Shown here piece by piece: positions 44,519 through 53,631 of a DNA stretch of 64,000 nt (its first letter is position 1; each line of letters begins with the position of its first letter). The notes under the pieces are model-generated. The model saw only the letters and a program-made list of their open reading frames with translations. It did no database searches and was not told where the DNA came from. The position numbers and the translations under genes were made by a program. Source of the stretch: Marinicrinis sediminis (lineage in GTDB: Bacteria > Bacillota > Bacilli > Paenibacillales > KCTC-33676); NCBI RefSeq assembly GCF_042685085.1, contig NZ_JBHUMM010000013.1, forward strand, positions 15,730 to 79,729, written 5' to 3'.

Positions 44519-45403
44519 TCACTCCTCTTCCCGAATCAGATAGGTCCAGCTTCCTTCCTGCCTGACTTTCCCTTCCTTCATCAGCTTGCCGATCGCCCGT
44601 TTGAAGGCTGCCTTGGAGATTTGAAATCGGCTGAGAATGATATCGGCCGGTGTTTCGTCCGAATAGGGCATCGAACCGTTTGGTCTGGACTCCAGAAAGG
44701 CCAGCAAGGATTCAGCATCTACGTTGCGGCTCACTTCCTTGGCCTCCCGCATAGAGGCGTTGACACGGCCATCCTCGCGCACATGCGTAATCCGCACCTC
44801 CAGCGTCTCGCCAACTCGTAGCGGGCGAGTCCGTTCGTCTTCATGGATCAGTCCGATCACGCCAAAACCGACGGGTTCACCCTCACAAATAACAAACGAT
44901 CCCATTTTGAGCGTCTTGTAAACCGTGGCCTGTCTGCGCGTATGCTTCCAGGCTGCCGGAGCCGGAAAGGCAAGACTGGACAGCTCTTCCTCTCCAGCCA
45001 TTCTCGCGATCAATCTGCCTTGCTTGTCTTGCGACATCTGTACAAAAACCCAGTCTCCTGTATGCGGACGAAACTCTTCTTCCTCCGGGAGCTGACGATA
45101 GGGCAACAGCAAGTGCCGACTGAGTCCCATATCCAGGAACATGCCGAGTCTCGGATGAATCTCTACAACCTCCAGCTTCGCCGTCTCACCAAGCGCCAGA
45201 AAGGGCTTTTTCATCGTAGCTGCCAGGCGATCCTTCGTGTCCATGAACAGAAAGACCTCCAGCTCGTCATCAAGCTCGATGCTGCCTTCGATCTCCGAGT
45301 AGTGCAACAACACTTCTTCCTCTTCATTTCCCAGGTAATAGCCATTGGGAGAAACCTCACGCTCTACGGTGAGGGTATGATAGGTGCCTGCTTCCAGTCT
45401 CAT
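44519..45403 (-). CDS. cvfB: S1-domain RNA-binding protein, CvfB/YitL family
   Basis: This 294-residue protein carries tandem S1-like OB folds (ALGETAKLEVVEIHPRLGMFLDMGLSRHLLLP; LRVGETLEVRITHVREDGRVNASMRE) and a C-terminal winged helix (ILSRFQISKAAFKRAIGKLMKEGKV). It is probably a conserved RNA-binding regulator, like S. aureus CvfB. It overlaps rsfS by 4 bp. Confidence 0.9.
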   Translation of the reverse strand: MRLEAGTYHTLTVEREVSPNGYYLGNEEEEVLLHYSEIEGSIELDDELEVFLFMDTKDRLAATMKKPFLALGETAKLEVVEIHPRLGMFLDMGLSRHLLLPYRQLPEEEEFRPHTGDWVFVQMSQDKQGRLIARMAGEEELSSLAFPAPAAWKHTRRQATVYKTLKMGSFVICEGEPVGFGVIGLIHEDERTRPLRVGETLEVRITHVREDGRVNASMREAKEVSRNVDAESLLAFLESRPNGSMPYSDETPADIILSRFQISKAAFKRAIGKLMKEGKVRQEGSWTYLIREEE

Positions 45404-45741
45404 CCGGTTTCCACAACCTTCGCATCAGACCACAGACGCTCGATGTTGTAATACTCCCGATCCTCCCGGTGGAAGACATGAACGACCACATCACCGAGAT
45501 CGACCAGCACCCATCTGGCCTTATCCATTCCCTCTATCCCTTTCACAACCCCGCCAGCGGCCTCAGCCGTTTTCTTGACTTCTGTGGCGATGGATTGAAC
45601 CTGTGTATCGGAATTCCCGTGGCATACGATAAAATAATCGGCAATCAGGGACACACCCTGCAAGTCCAGTGTCCGAATATCATGCCCTTTTTTTCCTTCA
45701 ATGGCTTTCACCAGTGTTCTCATTAGCTGTTCTGCGTTCAT
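45400..45741 (-). CDS. rsfS: Ribosomal silencing factor RsfS
   Basis: This 113-residue protein binds uL14 and blocks subunit joining when nutrients are limiting. The family signatures DYFIVCHGNSDTQVQSIA and WVLVDLGDVVVHVFHREDREYYNIERLW are complete. GAGGAG lies upstream of the ATG. Confidence 0.95.
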   Translation of the reverse strand: MNAEQLMRTLVKAIEGKKGHDIRTLDLQGVSLIADYFIVCHGNSDTQVQSIATEVKKTAEAAGGVVKGIEGMDKARWVLVDLGDVVVHVFHREDREYYNIERLWSDAKVVETG

Positions 45742-45764
45742 CTAGTGACATTCCTCCTCAAAAT

Positions 45765-45874
45765 CTTACAGCTCCACTTCTAACAACTCTATTTCTTACA
45801 ACCCACTTTTTTCATCAACGTACTTCTTACAAACTCACTTTTTTCATCAACATACTTCTTACAGCTCCACTTCT
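45765..45874. repeat. Tandem repeat array derived from the yqeK 3' end
   Basis: The 17-bp string CTTACAGCTCCACTTCT (plus strand) occurs at 45765-45781 and 45858-45874; the second copy contains the yqeK stop codon. Between them lie two longer near-identical units, 45793-45823 (31 bp) and 45824-45855 (32 bp), each beginning TTCTTACAA. The array fills almost the whole yqeK-rsfS gap. Confidence 0.85.
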
Positions 45875-46428
45875 TTCAGCAGTGCATTTCTGGCCTGGAC
45901 CGTCAACGGGTAAATGAGCTGTCTCTTGGCGAGCAAGCTCTGAATGGTACCGTCAAACCCTTCCAGCAAGGCAATTTCCAGGCTCTTCTTCGCCAATTCT
46001 CTCAGCTTCTCAACCCCTGCAAAAGTCCGACCCGGCTCAATGTAATCAGCGAGGCAGACTACCTTTTCCAATACACTCATGCCGACCCGACCCGATGTAT
46101 GGAACCGGATGGCATTTAATATGTCTGGATCTGAAATGCCATATTCCTGTTGGGCCACATGTGCCCCGACAGGGCCGTGCCACAGGGGTTTGTCATACGC
46201 CAGCAAATCTTCGGCGTATGGAGATTCCTGCAAGACGGTTCGCTGCCTTTCCACGGGCCAGAACTTTGCAACATCGTGCAAAATCGCCGCGAGTTCTGCT
46301 TTGTCTTCATCCGCCTGGTACTGACGGGCAAGCTCTCTGGCGCTCTCCATGACGCCCAGCGTATGCAACCATCTTTTCTCCGGCATTTGCTGCTGGACCG
46401 AACGGATGATTTCTTCTTTACTCTTCAT
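45859..46428 (-). CDS. yqeK: HD-domain hydrolase YqeK (symmetrical Ap4A hydrolase family)
   Basis: This 189-residue HD-domain protein has the metal ligands in WLHTLGVMESA, AAILHDVAKFWP, LWHGPVGAHVA and ADYIEPGR. YqeK homologues hydrolyse diadenosine tetraphosphate symmetrically. It overlaps nadD by 11 bp and sits in the conserved nadD-yqeK-rsfS cluster. Its last codons are part of the repeat array downstream. Confidence 0.93.
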   Translation of the reverse strand: MKSKEEIIRSVQQQMPEKRWLHTLGVMESARELARQYQADEDKAELAAILHDVAKFWPVERQRTVLQESPYAEDLLAYDKPLWHGPVGAHVAQQEYGISDPDILNAIRFHTSGRVGMSVLEKVVCLADYIEPGRTFAGVEKLRELAKKSLEIALLEGFDGTIQSLLAKRQLIYPLTVQARNALLKEVEL

Positions 46429-47002
46429 ATAGCCTGGACTCCTTTATATATCGTTCGACCTCCGCCGGAACGAGATATCGGATGGACTGTCTGTTCCTGC
46501 ACCGCTCTCTAATCTGGGTAGAGGACAGCCCAATGTGGGGCATCTCTCCCTGAACGACATGCGCTTTCAGCCAATCCGGAAGCGCATCCGCCCTCCATGG
46601 CACTCCGGCTCTCGTCAAGCCGATGAAGGAGAGATGCTGGACAATCTCTTCGATTTGATACCATTTGGGAAGATCATTCACCATATCGGCTCCGATAATA
46701 AAGTGAAACGTATGCTCCGGAAACCGGTTAGCCAGTTCCCTGGCGGTATTGACGGTATACGAGACGCCCGTTCGATCCAGCTCCAGCGTACTCAGTCGAA
46801 AAGCAGGATGTCCGGCTATGGCTTGCGCCACCATCTCACACCGCTGCCAATCTGCCGCTAATGCCTGTTCCTTGTGAGGAGGGACATGCGCAGGAAGAAA
46901 CCAGATTTCCTCCAGCTTATGTTCATCTCGCACCTGTTCGGCCGCAATGAGATGACCCATGTGAATCGGATCGAATGTGCCGCCCATAATCCCGACTCTC
47001 AT
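46418..47002 (-). CDS. nadD: Nicotinate-nucleotide adenylyltransferase
   Basis: This 194-residue enzyme converts nicotinate mononucleotide and ATP to deamido-NAD. The nucleotidyltransferase motifs GGTFDPIHMGHL and SSTQIRER are present. It is co-transcribed with yqeK. The 156-bp gap to yhbY upstream shows nothing recognisable. Confidence 0.96.
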   Translation of the reverse strand: MRVGIMGGTFDPIHMGHLIAAEQVRDEHKLEEIWFLPAHVPPHKEQALAADWQRCEMVAQAIAGHPAFRLSTLELDRTGVSYTVNTARELANRFPEHTFHFIIGADMVNDLPKWYQIEEIVQHLSFIGLTRAGVPWRADALPDWLKAHVVQGEMPHIGLSSTQIRERCRNRQSIRYLVPAEVERYIKESRLYEE

Positions 47003-47158
47003 TTTTCATCCACCCCTTCTCTCCCCGATTGCTCCACTTTACCCAAGACTCCCATGATCCTGAACGCTTCGGTTCAAGTCGCTTCTGTTCCGTCTATGAT
47101 GCTGCTGCATGATCTCCTGCCGGTCTATCGGCACAGCAGGACGCAAGACAGACGAGAC

Positions 47159-47449
47159 TTAAGGCAATTCAATGGTCTTGTGATCCTTCGACTCCTTGTA
47201 CAACACGATCACTTTCCCGATGACCTGCACGAGTTCCGCACCTGCACCTGTAGCAAGTTCACGGGCAATCTCATCCCGGTCATCGAAATTGTTGTTCAGA
47301 ATTTGAATTTTGATCAGTTCTCTTGTCTCAATGGCTTCCTGAATATGTTTGATCAAATGATCATTGACTCCGCCTTTGCCGACTTGAAAAATCGGATTCA
47401 GATGATGGGCCAGTGAGCGCAGATGTCTTTTTTGCTTTCCTGTTAACAT
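47159..47449 (-). CDS. yhbY: CRM-domain RNA-binding protein YhbY (YqeI)
   Basis: This 96-residue protein consists of one CRM domain with the GxxG loop (VGKGGVND). Homologues associate with pre-50S ribosomal particles. It lies between aroE and nadD as in B. subtilis. Confidence 0.94.
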   Translation of the reverse strand: MLTGKQKRHLRSLAHHLNPIFQVGKGGVNDHLIKHIQEAIETRELIKIQILNNNFDDRDEIARELATGAGAELVQVIGKVIVLYKESKDHKTIELP

Positions 47450-47464
47450 GTTTGTCCCTCTATT

Positions 47465-48328
47465 CTATCGCTTGTTTTCTTCTAAGGCTTGTACCACGAC
47501 AGCTCGCATTTCTTCCACCGGAGCCTGCTGTCCAGTCCAATATTCAAAGGCATATGCCCCTTGATAAATAAACATCCCCAGACCGCCATGCACTGTGCAG
47601 CCGACTTCCACTGCTTCGTGCAGCATGCGGGTGCGAATCGGATTGTAGATCAGATCACTGACGACCAGATTCGGGTGCAGCCAATCTTTGGATACGGGGG
47701 TTTGCGCGACATTGGGATGCATGCCAATTGGCGTATTGTTCACAAGCAGGCTGGACTGAGGCAACAGGTCTTTCAAGTCATCCAGATGCACACCTTCCAT
47801 CGGGGCATGCGACTGCAACTGCGCAGCCAGCTCCTCAGCCTTCTCGCGGGTGCGGTTCACAATCCAGATCTTGGCGGGCTGTTCCTGCGCCAGGGCATGA
47901 ACGACCCCTCTCGCCGCTCCGCCTGCACCGATCATGACGATCTCCTTGCCGGCCAGTGCAATGCCCGTTTCTTCTTTCAAGGATCGTACATATCCGATGC
48001 CATCTGTATTATACCCCAACAACCGGCCATTTTCGTTGACAATCGTATTGACCGCTCCAATGACCCGAGCCGCCTCGTCGATTTCGTCCAGATACGGCAT
48101 CACGTCTACCTTATGGGGGATGGTAACATTGACCCCTTTATAATCGAGTGCACGAATGCCTGCGACCGCATCTCCCAATTGTCCGGCCGAAATATGAAAG
48201 GCTCCGTACACGCCGTTGTAGCCTGTCACTTCAAACGCCCGATTCATCATAACGGGCGATTTGGAATGCTTGACAGGGTCGCCAAACACGCCAAAAAATC
48301 GCGTATCCTGATCTCCTAAAAACTGCAA
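47465..48328 (-). CDS. aroE: Shikimate dehydrogenase
   Basis: This 287-residue NADPH-dependent enzyme reduces 3-dehydroshikimate in aromatic amino acid synthesis. Substrate motifs SKSPVMMN and NVTIPHK and the cofactor motif GAGGAARGV are visible, with the NRT motif in WIVNRTREKA indicating NADPH preference. Confidence 0.97.
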   Translation of the reverse strand: MQFLGDQDTRFFGVFGDPVKHSKSPVMMNRAFEVTGYNGVYGAFHISAGQLGDAVAGIRALDYKGVNVTIPHKVDVMPYLDEIDEAARVIGAVNTIVNENGRLLGYNTDGIGYVRSLKEETGIALAGKEIVMIGAGGAARGVVHALAQEQPAKIWIVNRTREKAEELAAQLQSHAPMEGVHLDDLKDLLPQSSLLVNNTPIGMHPNVAQTPVSKDWLHPNLVVSDLIYNPIRTRMLHEAVEVGCTVHGGLGMFIYQGAYAFEYWTGQQAPVEEMRAVVVQALEENKR

Positions 48329-48349
48329 TCTCCCGTTCCCCTTTCCACG

Positions 48350-49480
48350 TCAGATGATCGATGGACGCACCGATACCTTGACACCTTTTGGCACTTGTAC
48401 TTCCATGATCGCACCTTGATCACTGTTCACCTTGATCCACCCTAGTCCCGAGATGGAAATATCCATCTTCTCTCCTCTGGCGATTTTTAATGTATGCTTG
48501 CTGAAGTCAGGCAGTTGAGCCAGCCCTTCTTCATTGGGCGGGGCCAGCATCTTGCCCCGGTGCTCTGCATACAACTCATCAGCCTTTTCCCTCTTGGTGC
48601 GATGGATCGGGATCGCATTGGAATGATAGATGGTGAACGATTGTCTCTCTCCCTGCACAAAATCCACTCTGGCAAAACTGCCAAAAAAGAGCGTCTGCCC
48701 CTCATTGAGCTGATAAACAGCCGGCTTGATCGGTTTCTGGGGCAGCAGGCTCTGCAAGTCCCTTTTGTGAACCATTTCAGTCAGTCGATGATGATACACA
48801 ATACCCGGCGTGTCGATGATCGAAGCATTTCGTTCAAGCGGGATCTTGACCACGTCCAGTGTCGTGCCTGGATATTGGGAAATGGTCAGTTCCTCGTCCA
48901 GATCACTGTAATCGCGAATCAAGCGGTTAATGACAGATGATTTTCCGACATTGGTCGCACCCACCACATAAACATCCCGGCCTTGACGATGATCTTGGAT
49001 GGCCTCAATCAAATAATCAAATCCCAGGTTTTTCTTCGCACTCAAAATCACGACATCGACAGGGCGAATGCCGTATTGCTTCGCTTGATGCTGCACCCAG
49101 TTGATCACTTTATTGACATTCGTGACCTTCGGCAGCAAATCGAGCTTGTTGATCGCGAGAATGACCGGATTTTGTCCGACAAAACGCGGCAAGCCCTGAA
49201 TCAAACTGCCCTCAAAGTCGAATATATCAATAATATTGACGACCAGGCTGTTCGTCGTCCCAATTTCATTCAATATCCGCAGGAAGTCATTTTCATTCAG
49301 TACGGCATCCGATGCCTCATTATAATGCTTGATCCGGTAACAACGCTGACAGATCGCCGTCCCTTTCTCAGCCGCCTGGCGGGGCAGGTACCCCAGTTCC
49401 TGAGGATCTGTATGCTGGAGTTTCACTCCGCAGCCGCTGCATTGTTCTCTAAGCTGTTCACGTATATCCATTTCGGTCAT
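48350..49480 (-). CDS. yqeH: Ribosome biogenesis GTPase YqeH
   Basis: This 376-residue circularly permuted GTPase acts in 30S assembly. An N-terminal treble-clef zinc finger (CSGCG ... CQRCYR) precedes the G domain, whose motifs occur in the permuted order G4 (NKLD), G1 (GATNVGKSS), G3 (DTPG). It overlaps yqeG by 4 bp. Confidence 0.96.
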   Translation of the reverse strand: MTEMDIREQLREQCSGCGVKLQHTDPQELGYLPRQAAEKGTAICQRCYRIKHYNEASDAVLNENDFLRILNEIGTTNSLVVNIIDIFDFEGSLIQGLPRFVGQNPVILAINKLDLLPKVTNVNKVINWVQHQAKQYGIRPVDVVILSAKKNLGFDYLIEAIQDHRQGRDVYVVGATNVGKSSVINRLIRDYSDLDEELTISQYPGTTLDVVKIPLERNASIIDTPGIVYHHRLTEMVHKRDLQSLLPQKPIKPAVYQLNEGQTLFFGSFARVDFVQGERQSFTIYHSNAIPIHRTKREKADELYAEHRGKMLAPPNEEGLAQLPDFSKHTLKIARGEKMDISISGLGWIKVNSDQGAIMEVQVPKGVKVSVRPSII

Positions 49481-50001
49481 TTATTCTTATCCTCCCAGTG
49501 CATGCCCCTACTTCTTAGCCTTCCATGGATCAATTTTTCTAAACGTCGATTCACCCGCGTCCCAAATCCCTCTCCAATCATAGAAACGGGATTGACCAAT
49601 ATCGTATACAATCCGATTCGATTGCCTCCGAACACATCCGTGAGCAACTGATCTCCAATCATCATCGTCTCCTTCGGAGAGCTTCCGAGCTGATTCAATG
49701 CTTTACGAAAGGCGCCGCCAAGCGGCTTGCGGGCTTTATGAATAAACGGCAGCTTCAGGGGCATGGCGAATTCAGACACACGGGTCTCGCGATTGTTGGA
49801 GACTATGACCACCTTGAAGCCCGCATCCTGAAGTTCCTTGAGCCATGTCAACAGCTTGGGTGTGGCCAGTGGATCGCGCGCGCCCACCAAAGTATTGTCC
49901 AAGTCCGTAATGATCGAGCGATATCCTTTTTGCCAAAGTTCCTGCAGCGGAATGTCAAATACCGAATCGACCTTCAGCTGCGGAATAAATTTCTTCCACA
50001 T
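49477..50001 (-). CDS. yqeG: HAD-superfamily phosphatase YqeG
   Basis: This 174-residue HAD IIIA phosphatase has the nucleophile motif TDLDNTLVGARD, VIVSNN and MIGDQLLTDVFGGNRIG. The function is unproven; it heads the conserved yqeG-yqeH-aroE cluster. Confidence 0.94.
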   Translation of the reverse strand: MWKKFIPQLKVDSVFDIPLQELWQKGYRSIITDLDNTLVGARDPLATPKLLTWLKELQDAGFKVVIVSNNRETRVSEFAMPLKLPFIHKARKPLGGAFRKALNQLGSSPKETMMIGDQLLTDVFGGNRIGLYTILVNPVSMIGEGFGTRVNRRLEKLIHGRLRSRGMHWEDKNK

Positions 50002-50061
50002 TCAACCGTCACCTCTATTGCTTTATACGTTCAAACTATATCATATCTATCCAATTTCGTG

Positions 50062-50093
50062 CAAAAGAAGAAGGAATGCCTCGCATTCCTTCT
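50062..50093 (-). terminator. Terminator after the transglutaminase-like gene
   Basis: Minus strand AGAAGGAATGC, 3-nt loop, GCATTCCTTCT, then TCTTTTG (11-bp stem). Confidence 0.8.
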
Positions 50094-50113
50094 GTCACAA
50101 TTCATCTATTCCA

Positions 50114-52384
50114 TTATGAAGCCTTTTCTTTCATTGCATGCTGCAGGTGTTCCACTTTGCTCAGCGCCTCCTGCCATTCCGCATCCTGCAAGGCCACGTT
50201 CGAGTATTTCGCTTTCTCAAACAAGCGGTACAGATGCTGAAGCGGTTCACGCAAATCTCCGCGCTGCTCGCCGACCCGGCGCACCCATTCCTTGACGGTG
50301 TCGCTTGGTAGTGTTGGAAATCCGTGTCGTTCCCCATATCGCATCAGTTTTTCTACTTCATATACAATGCGATATTGCGGTTCGTCCAGCTTGTTCTTTT
50401 TCTGCTTGCGCGCGCGTAACCAGGCAAACGGCACATCCCATCTGTACAGCAGATACCCGATTAGTGCCATTCCCAGCAGCACCACGCTCCACACACTGAT
50501 CCACAGCCAAGAAACGGAGGAACGATCTCCGTTTTTCTTGTCGTCCTTATCATCTGTCTGATCAGTCGCATCCGGTACAGCAGGCTGTTGGGTGGCATCA
50601 GGCAGTTCCTTGTACAGCGTTGGCAACGAGAACTGGGCGGTCGGCTCAAACGGAATCCAGCCGAATCCTTCGAAGTATACCTCAACCCACGAATGGGCAT
50701 CGGAATTCAGTACGGTAAATTCGCCGCCTTCTTGTTCCATCACGGCGTATTCCTCCGGTACCCCGATAAACGGGCCGGTTTGTTGCTGAAAGCCGGACGT
50801 ATAGCCTTTCACCCATCGAGCCGGAATATCCAGGCTTCGAACGAGGACGGCCATGGAGGTCGAATAGTAATCACAGTATCCTTCCTGCACTTCAAATAGA
50901 AAAGCATCGACAAAATCGTCGCTGACGGCCTTGCTTGTATCCGGTTGATTCGTATAAGGAAAACTTTGTTTTAAATACGACTCGATTTGTTTCACCTTGT
51001 CATAGTCGTTGGTTTCATTCGCCGTGATCGATTGCGCCAGTTCACGCACTCTGGCAGGCAAATCTTCCGGCAATTGCAGATATTCCGCCATGTCGCCCGT
51101 GCTTCCAGCCTGCGTATTCACCGTTGACTCTCTGAGCAGCGGTTCGTCCACTATCGGGATTTGGGACGTTAGCTGATAGACGACCGGATAGCTTTTATCC
51201 CTGGACAGCGGTGTCCAGTGCAAAGACTGATCCTTCTCTGAAACAGACACATGATCGAGACGATTCTGGTATCCGTCCAGGTTGCCAACCTGGCTGATCT
51301 GATAGGAACCGAACAGAACCGGATATTCATCATCCTTCAGCATCGTAATGGTGTAATTGCTCTTTTTCGTTTCCAGTTCGGTCGTTTCTGATGAACGGGT
51401 CGGCAACGTTTGACCTGTCGTATATTCCCTCAGGGAGAGAAGCTGCTCGGTGGTAGAAGGGATCCATCCATCCCCTGTATACGTAGAACGAGTTTCCCCA
51501 CGCCAGTAGCTTTTCTCATCTGTTTCTACCTTAAAGACCGGAGAATGGTCATATTCAAAACCCCCGCCGAGCTCGGAATCATCTCTGGAATAACCGGAAC
51601 GAGAGCCCCCAGCGTCTGCATTCACTTCTTTTGGACCTGTTGGCTTTCCTAGCTTGATCACTTCCTTGCCTCGCCAGGACTGGAAAGCGGTATACGGGTC
51701 TGTTATCGCAGGTTTAACCGTCGGCGTAAACACCGAGGCCAATATCACAATCAGCAGCAGCAAGGCAATGCGGGTCATCAATTGTGCCGGATATTCAATC
51801 AGCGAGTTCCAGCCTTGCGGATGACGTTGTCTAAATTGTCGGAAGTGCATCCACATGATCAGCAGCAGCGCACTCATCACCATAAAAAAGACCTGATCCC
51901 ACAAATAAATACGTGTAAAGGAATCCGTGATGCTGAAGATGACAATGCTGAACATCAACGCAGCGAATACATGACCCTTCGTCCTGGACCAGGTCATAAG
52001 CGCGAGAAACAGCGCTCCAACCAAAAAACTATAAAGCAGATAGGTCCAGAACAGCATTTCGCTGGTTGTACTTCCCCACTGCAGCAAGCCGGTTTTCAGT
52101 CGCAAAATAGTGCCCGGATTGAGCTGTGCTGTATACAGGTACACGAAACCGGTAAGCGCCGCATATTGAAGCAGGGCGCGAAACCAGACTGATCCGATAA
52201 TCATAAATTGCAAACTGGCAGCAACCAGCAGCGAGCCGGTCAAGAGCGTAATGGTTTCAGGCAGCAAATACGTATCATTCTGAAAGGTCAGGTTGGAGAG
52301 CAAGATCAGGTATTGATAGGCAAATACGGCCCAGCAAACCGATTTGATTCTCCAGTCCCAATCTTTCCACCATCGTTTGATCAT
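50114..52384 (-). CDS. Transglutaminase-like membrane protein (TgpA/YebA-like)
   Basis: This 756-residue protein has about six N-terminal transmembrane helices (residues 1-230), an extracytoplasmic transglutaminase-like domain with the cysteine motif EGYCDYYSTSMA and the histidine motif DAHSWVEVYFEGFGW, one more helix near 625-645, and a C-terminal DUF4129-like cytoplasmic tail. The third triad position reads FEPT rather than the usual DPT, so Glu replaces Asp. With the DUF58 and MoxR genes upstream it forms the common MoxR-DUF58-TgpA trio. Confidence 0.9.
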   Translation of the reverse strand: MIKRWWKDWDWRIKSVCWAVFAYQYLILLSNLTFQNDTYLLPETITLLTGSLLVAASLQFMIIGSVWFRALLQYAALTGFVYLYTAQLNPGTILRLKTGLLQWGSTTSEMLFWTYLLYSFLVGALFLALMTWSRTKGHVFAALMFSIVIFSITDSFTRIYLWDQVFFMVMSALLLIMWMHFRQFRQRHPQGWNSLIEYPAQLMTRIALLLLIVILASVFTPTVKPAITDPYTAFQSWRGKEVIKLGKPTGPKEVNADAGGSRSGYSRDDSELGGGFEYDHSPVFKVETDEKSYWRGETRSTYTGDGWIPSTTEQLLSLREYTTGQTLPTRSSETTELETKKSNYTITMLKDDEYPVLFGSYQISQVGNLDGYQNRLDHVSVSEKDQSLHWTPLSRDKSYPVVYQLTSQIPIVDEPLLRESTVNTQAGSTGDMAEYLQLPEDLPARVRELAQSITANETNDYDKVKQIESYLKQSFPYTNQPDTSKAVSDDFVDAFLFEVQEGYCDYYSTSMAVLVRSLDIPARWVKGYTSGFQQQTGPFIGVPEEYAVMEQEGGEFTVLNSDAHSWVEVYFEGFGWIPFEPTAQFSLPTLYKELPDATQQPAVPDATDQTDDKDDKKNGDRSSVSWLWISVWSVVLLGMALIGYLLYRWDVPFAWLRARKQKKNKLDEPQYRIVYEVEKLMRYGERHGFPTLPSDTVKEWVRRVGEQRGDLREPLQHLYRLFEKAKYSNVALQDAEWQEALSKVEHLQHAMKEKAS

Positions 52385-53628
52385 GCCAGTCTCCCTCCCA
52401 TCACGAGCGGAAGTTCCTCGAGGCTGCGAATGCGATATGCCAGCATGCCCTCGGCTTGCAGCTTGGCGTGAAAGCTCGATGCAGCTGCTTCATTACCCTC
52501 TTCCAGCAGCACGTAGCAGACGGTCGCCTGCCTGTGCTGCATATAGCGTAGTGCTTCATGCATACGCTCATCCGTACGCCCAGATACGACCACACAGAGG
52601 GAATGGGCCAGCAACGGATCGGCCAGCCCCTTTACCGTCAAAGCAAAATCCGGCCCAGGTTCCAGCGTTACATCGATCAGTTTCTCCAGCATTTGATCGA
52701 AATGATGGGCGCCTTTTGAAAAAGAAACTGCCTGCTGTTGAGTCTGCGTATCGCTCATCAATTGCAAATGGGTATGCATCTGTTGTCGGTTGACATATTT
52801 CAGTATCGAGGCCACGACAGAAACGCCTCTTTCAAACTGCCGGGCATGCGTGTAGGATTTCGATTGCTGATCCAGACATAGCAGGACACGCGGCATGGAC
52901 TCTTTCTCATACTCCTTGGATTTCCAACTGCCCGTTCGTGCACTTGCATTCCAATGAATACGTGACAGGCGGTCGCCATAGACATAGTCCCGAACCCCGT
53001 CAATTTGCGTCGTTTCCTTCAGCATCATCGTAGAGGCCGCTTGATGCCGATACCCTCTGCCACGCTCTTCAGGCAATTTCCAGGCAGGGATACTGATCAT
53101 CCTTGGCACCACGCGCAAACCCTGCTCGATCACAACTTTTCCCTGATGCTCCATATACCCGAACAGATCCTCTGTGGAGCATATCGTTTCGCCAAATACA
53201 TACCGTCCCCGCTTCAGTGGCGGTGTGACATATTGCAAATGCCCTCTTCGCTTCCAGTCGGGCACAATGGAGGTTTCGAAGGCATAGCGCTCTCCATTTT
53301 TTGAGCGGAGTTCATCCTTGACCAGCACATACAGCACCGGCCACACCCCTGGCAGCACCATGTCCATCTCCACCTTCACACTTGTACCGGCCGGAATGAC
53401 GGGTTCCTTGGCCTCTGTAGCCACTAGCCTGCGTTTCAACTGGACATCCTGAATGCCGCTCCATCTCCCGGATAGGATATAGCCACTCAGAATGGTCACA
53501 ATCATCAGCAGCATAAGCGAAAGCTTGCCACCCTGAAACAGGACAAATAGGAAGCTGCAAAGCCATATCCCTGCCAGAAGCAGCATTCGTCTAACCTCAA
53601 TTTTAGAGTACCATGCTATCCCGCGCAT
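52381..53628 (-). CDS. DUF58 domain protein
   Basis: This 415-residue protein has two N-terminal transmembrane segments (about 15-50) and the DUF58 motif VRDYVYGDRLSRIHWNASARTG, followed by a von Willebrand-like fold (RVLLCLDQQS). It is thought to act with MoxR-type AAA ATPases. It overlaps the transglutaminase gene by 4 bp. Confidence 0.9.
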   Translation of the reverse strand: MRGIAWYSKIEVRRMLLLAGIWLCSFLFVLFQGGKLSLMLLMIVTILSGYILSGRWSGIQDVQLKRRLVATEAKEPVIPAGTSVKVEMDMVLPGVWPVLYVLVKDELRSKNGERYAFETSIVPDWKRRGHLQYVTPPLKRGRYVFGETICSTEDLFGYMEHQGKVVIEQGLRVVPRMISIPAWKLPEERGRGYRHQAASTMMLKETTQIDGVRDYVYGDRLSRIHWNASARTGSWKSKEYEKESMPRVLLCLDQQSKSYTHARQFERGVSVVASILKYVNRQQMHTHLQLMSDTQTQQQAVSFSKGAHHFDQMLEKLIDVTLEPGPDFALTVKGLADPLLAHSLCVVVSGRTDERMHEALRYMQHRQATVCYVLLEEGNEAAASSFHAKLQAEGMLAYRIRSLEELPLVMGGRLA

Positions 53629-53631
53629 GGA

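Noticed and set aside
45765..45874. CRISPR-like array between yqeK and rsfS
   Set aside because: The units are directly adjacent without unique spacers, so this is a simple tandem duplication.
47003..47158. Small gene in the nadD-yhbY gap
   Set aside because: No start with a ribosome site and no open frame of convincing composition.
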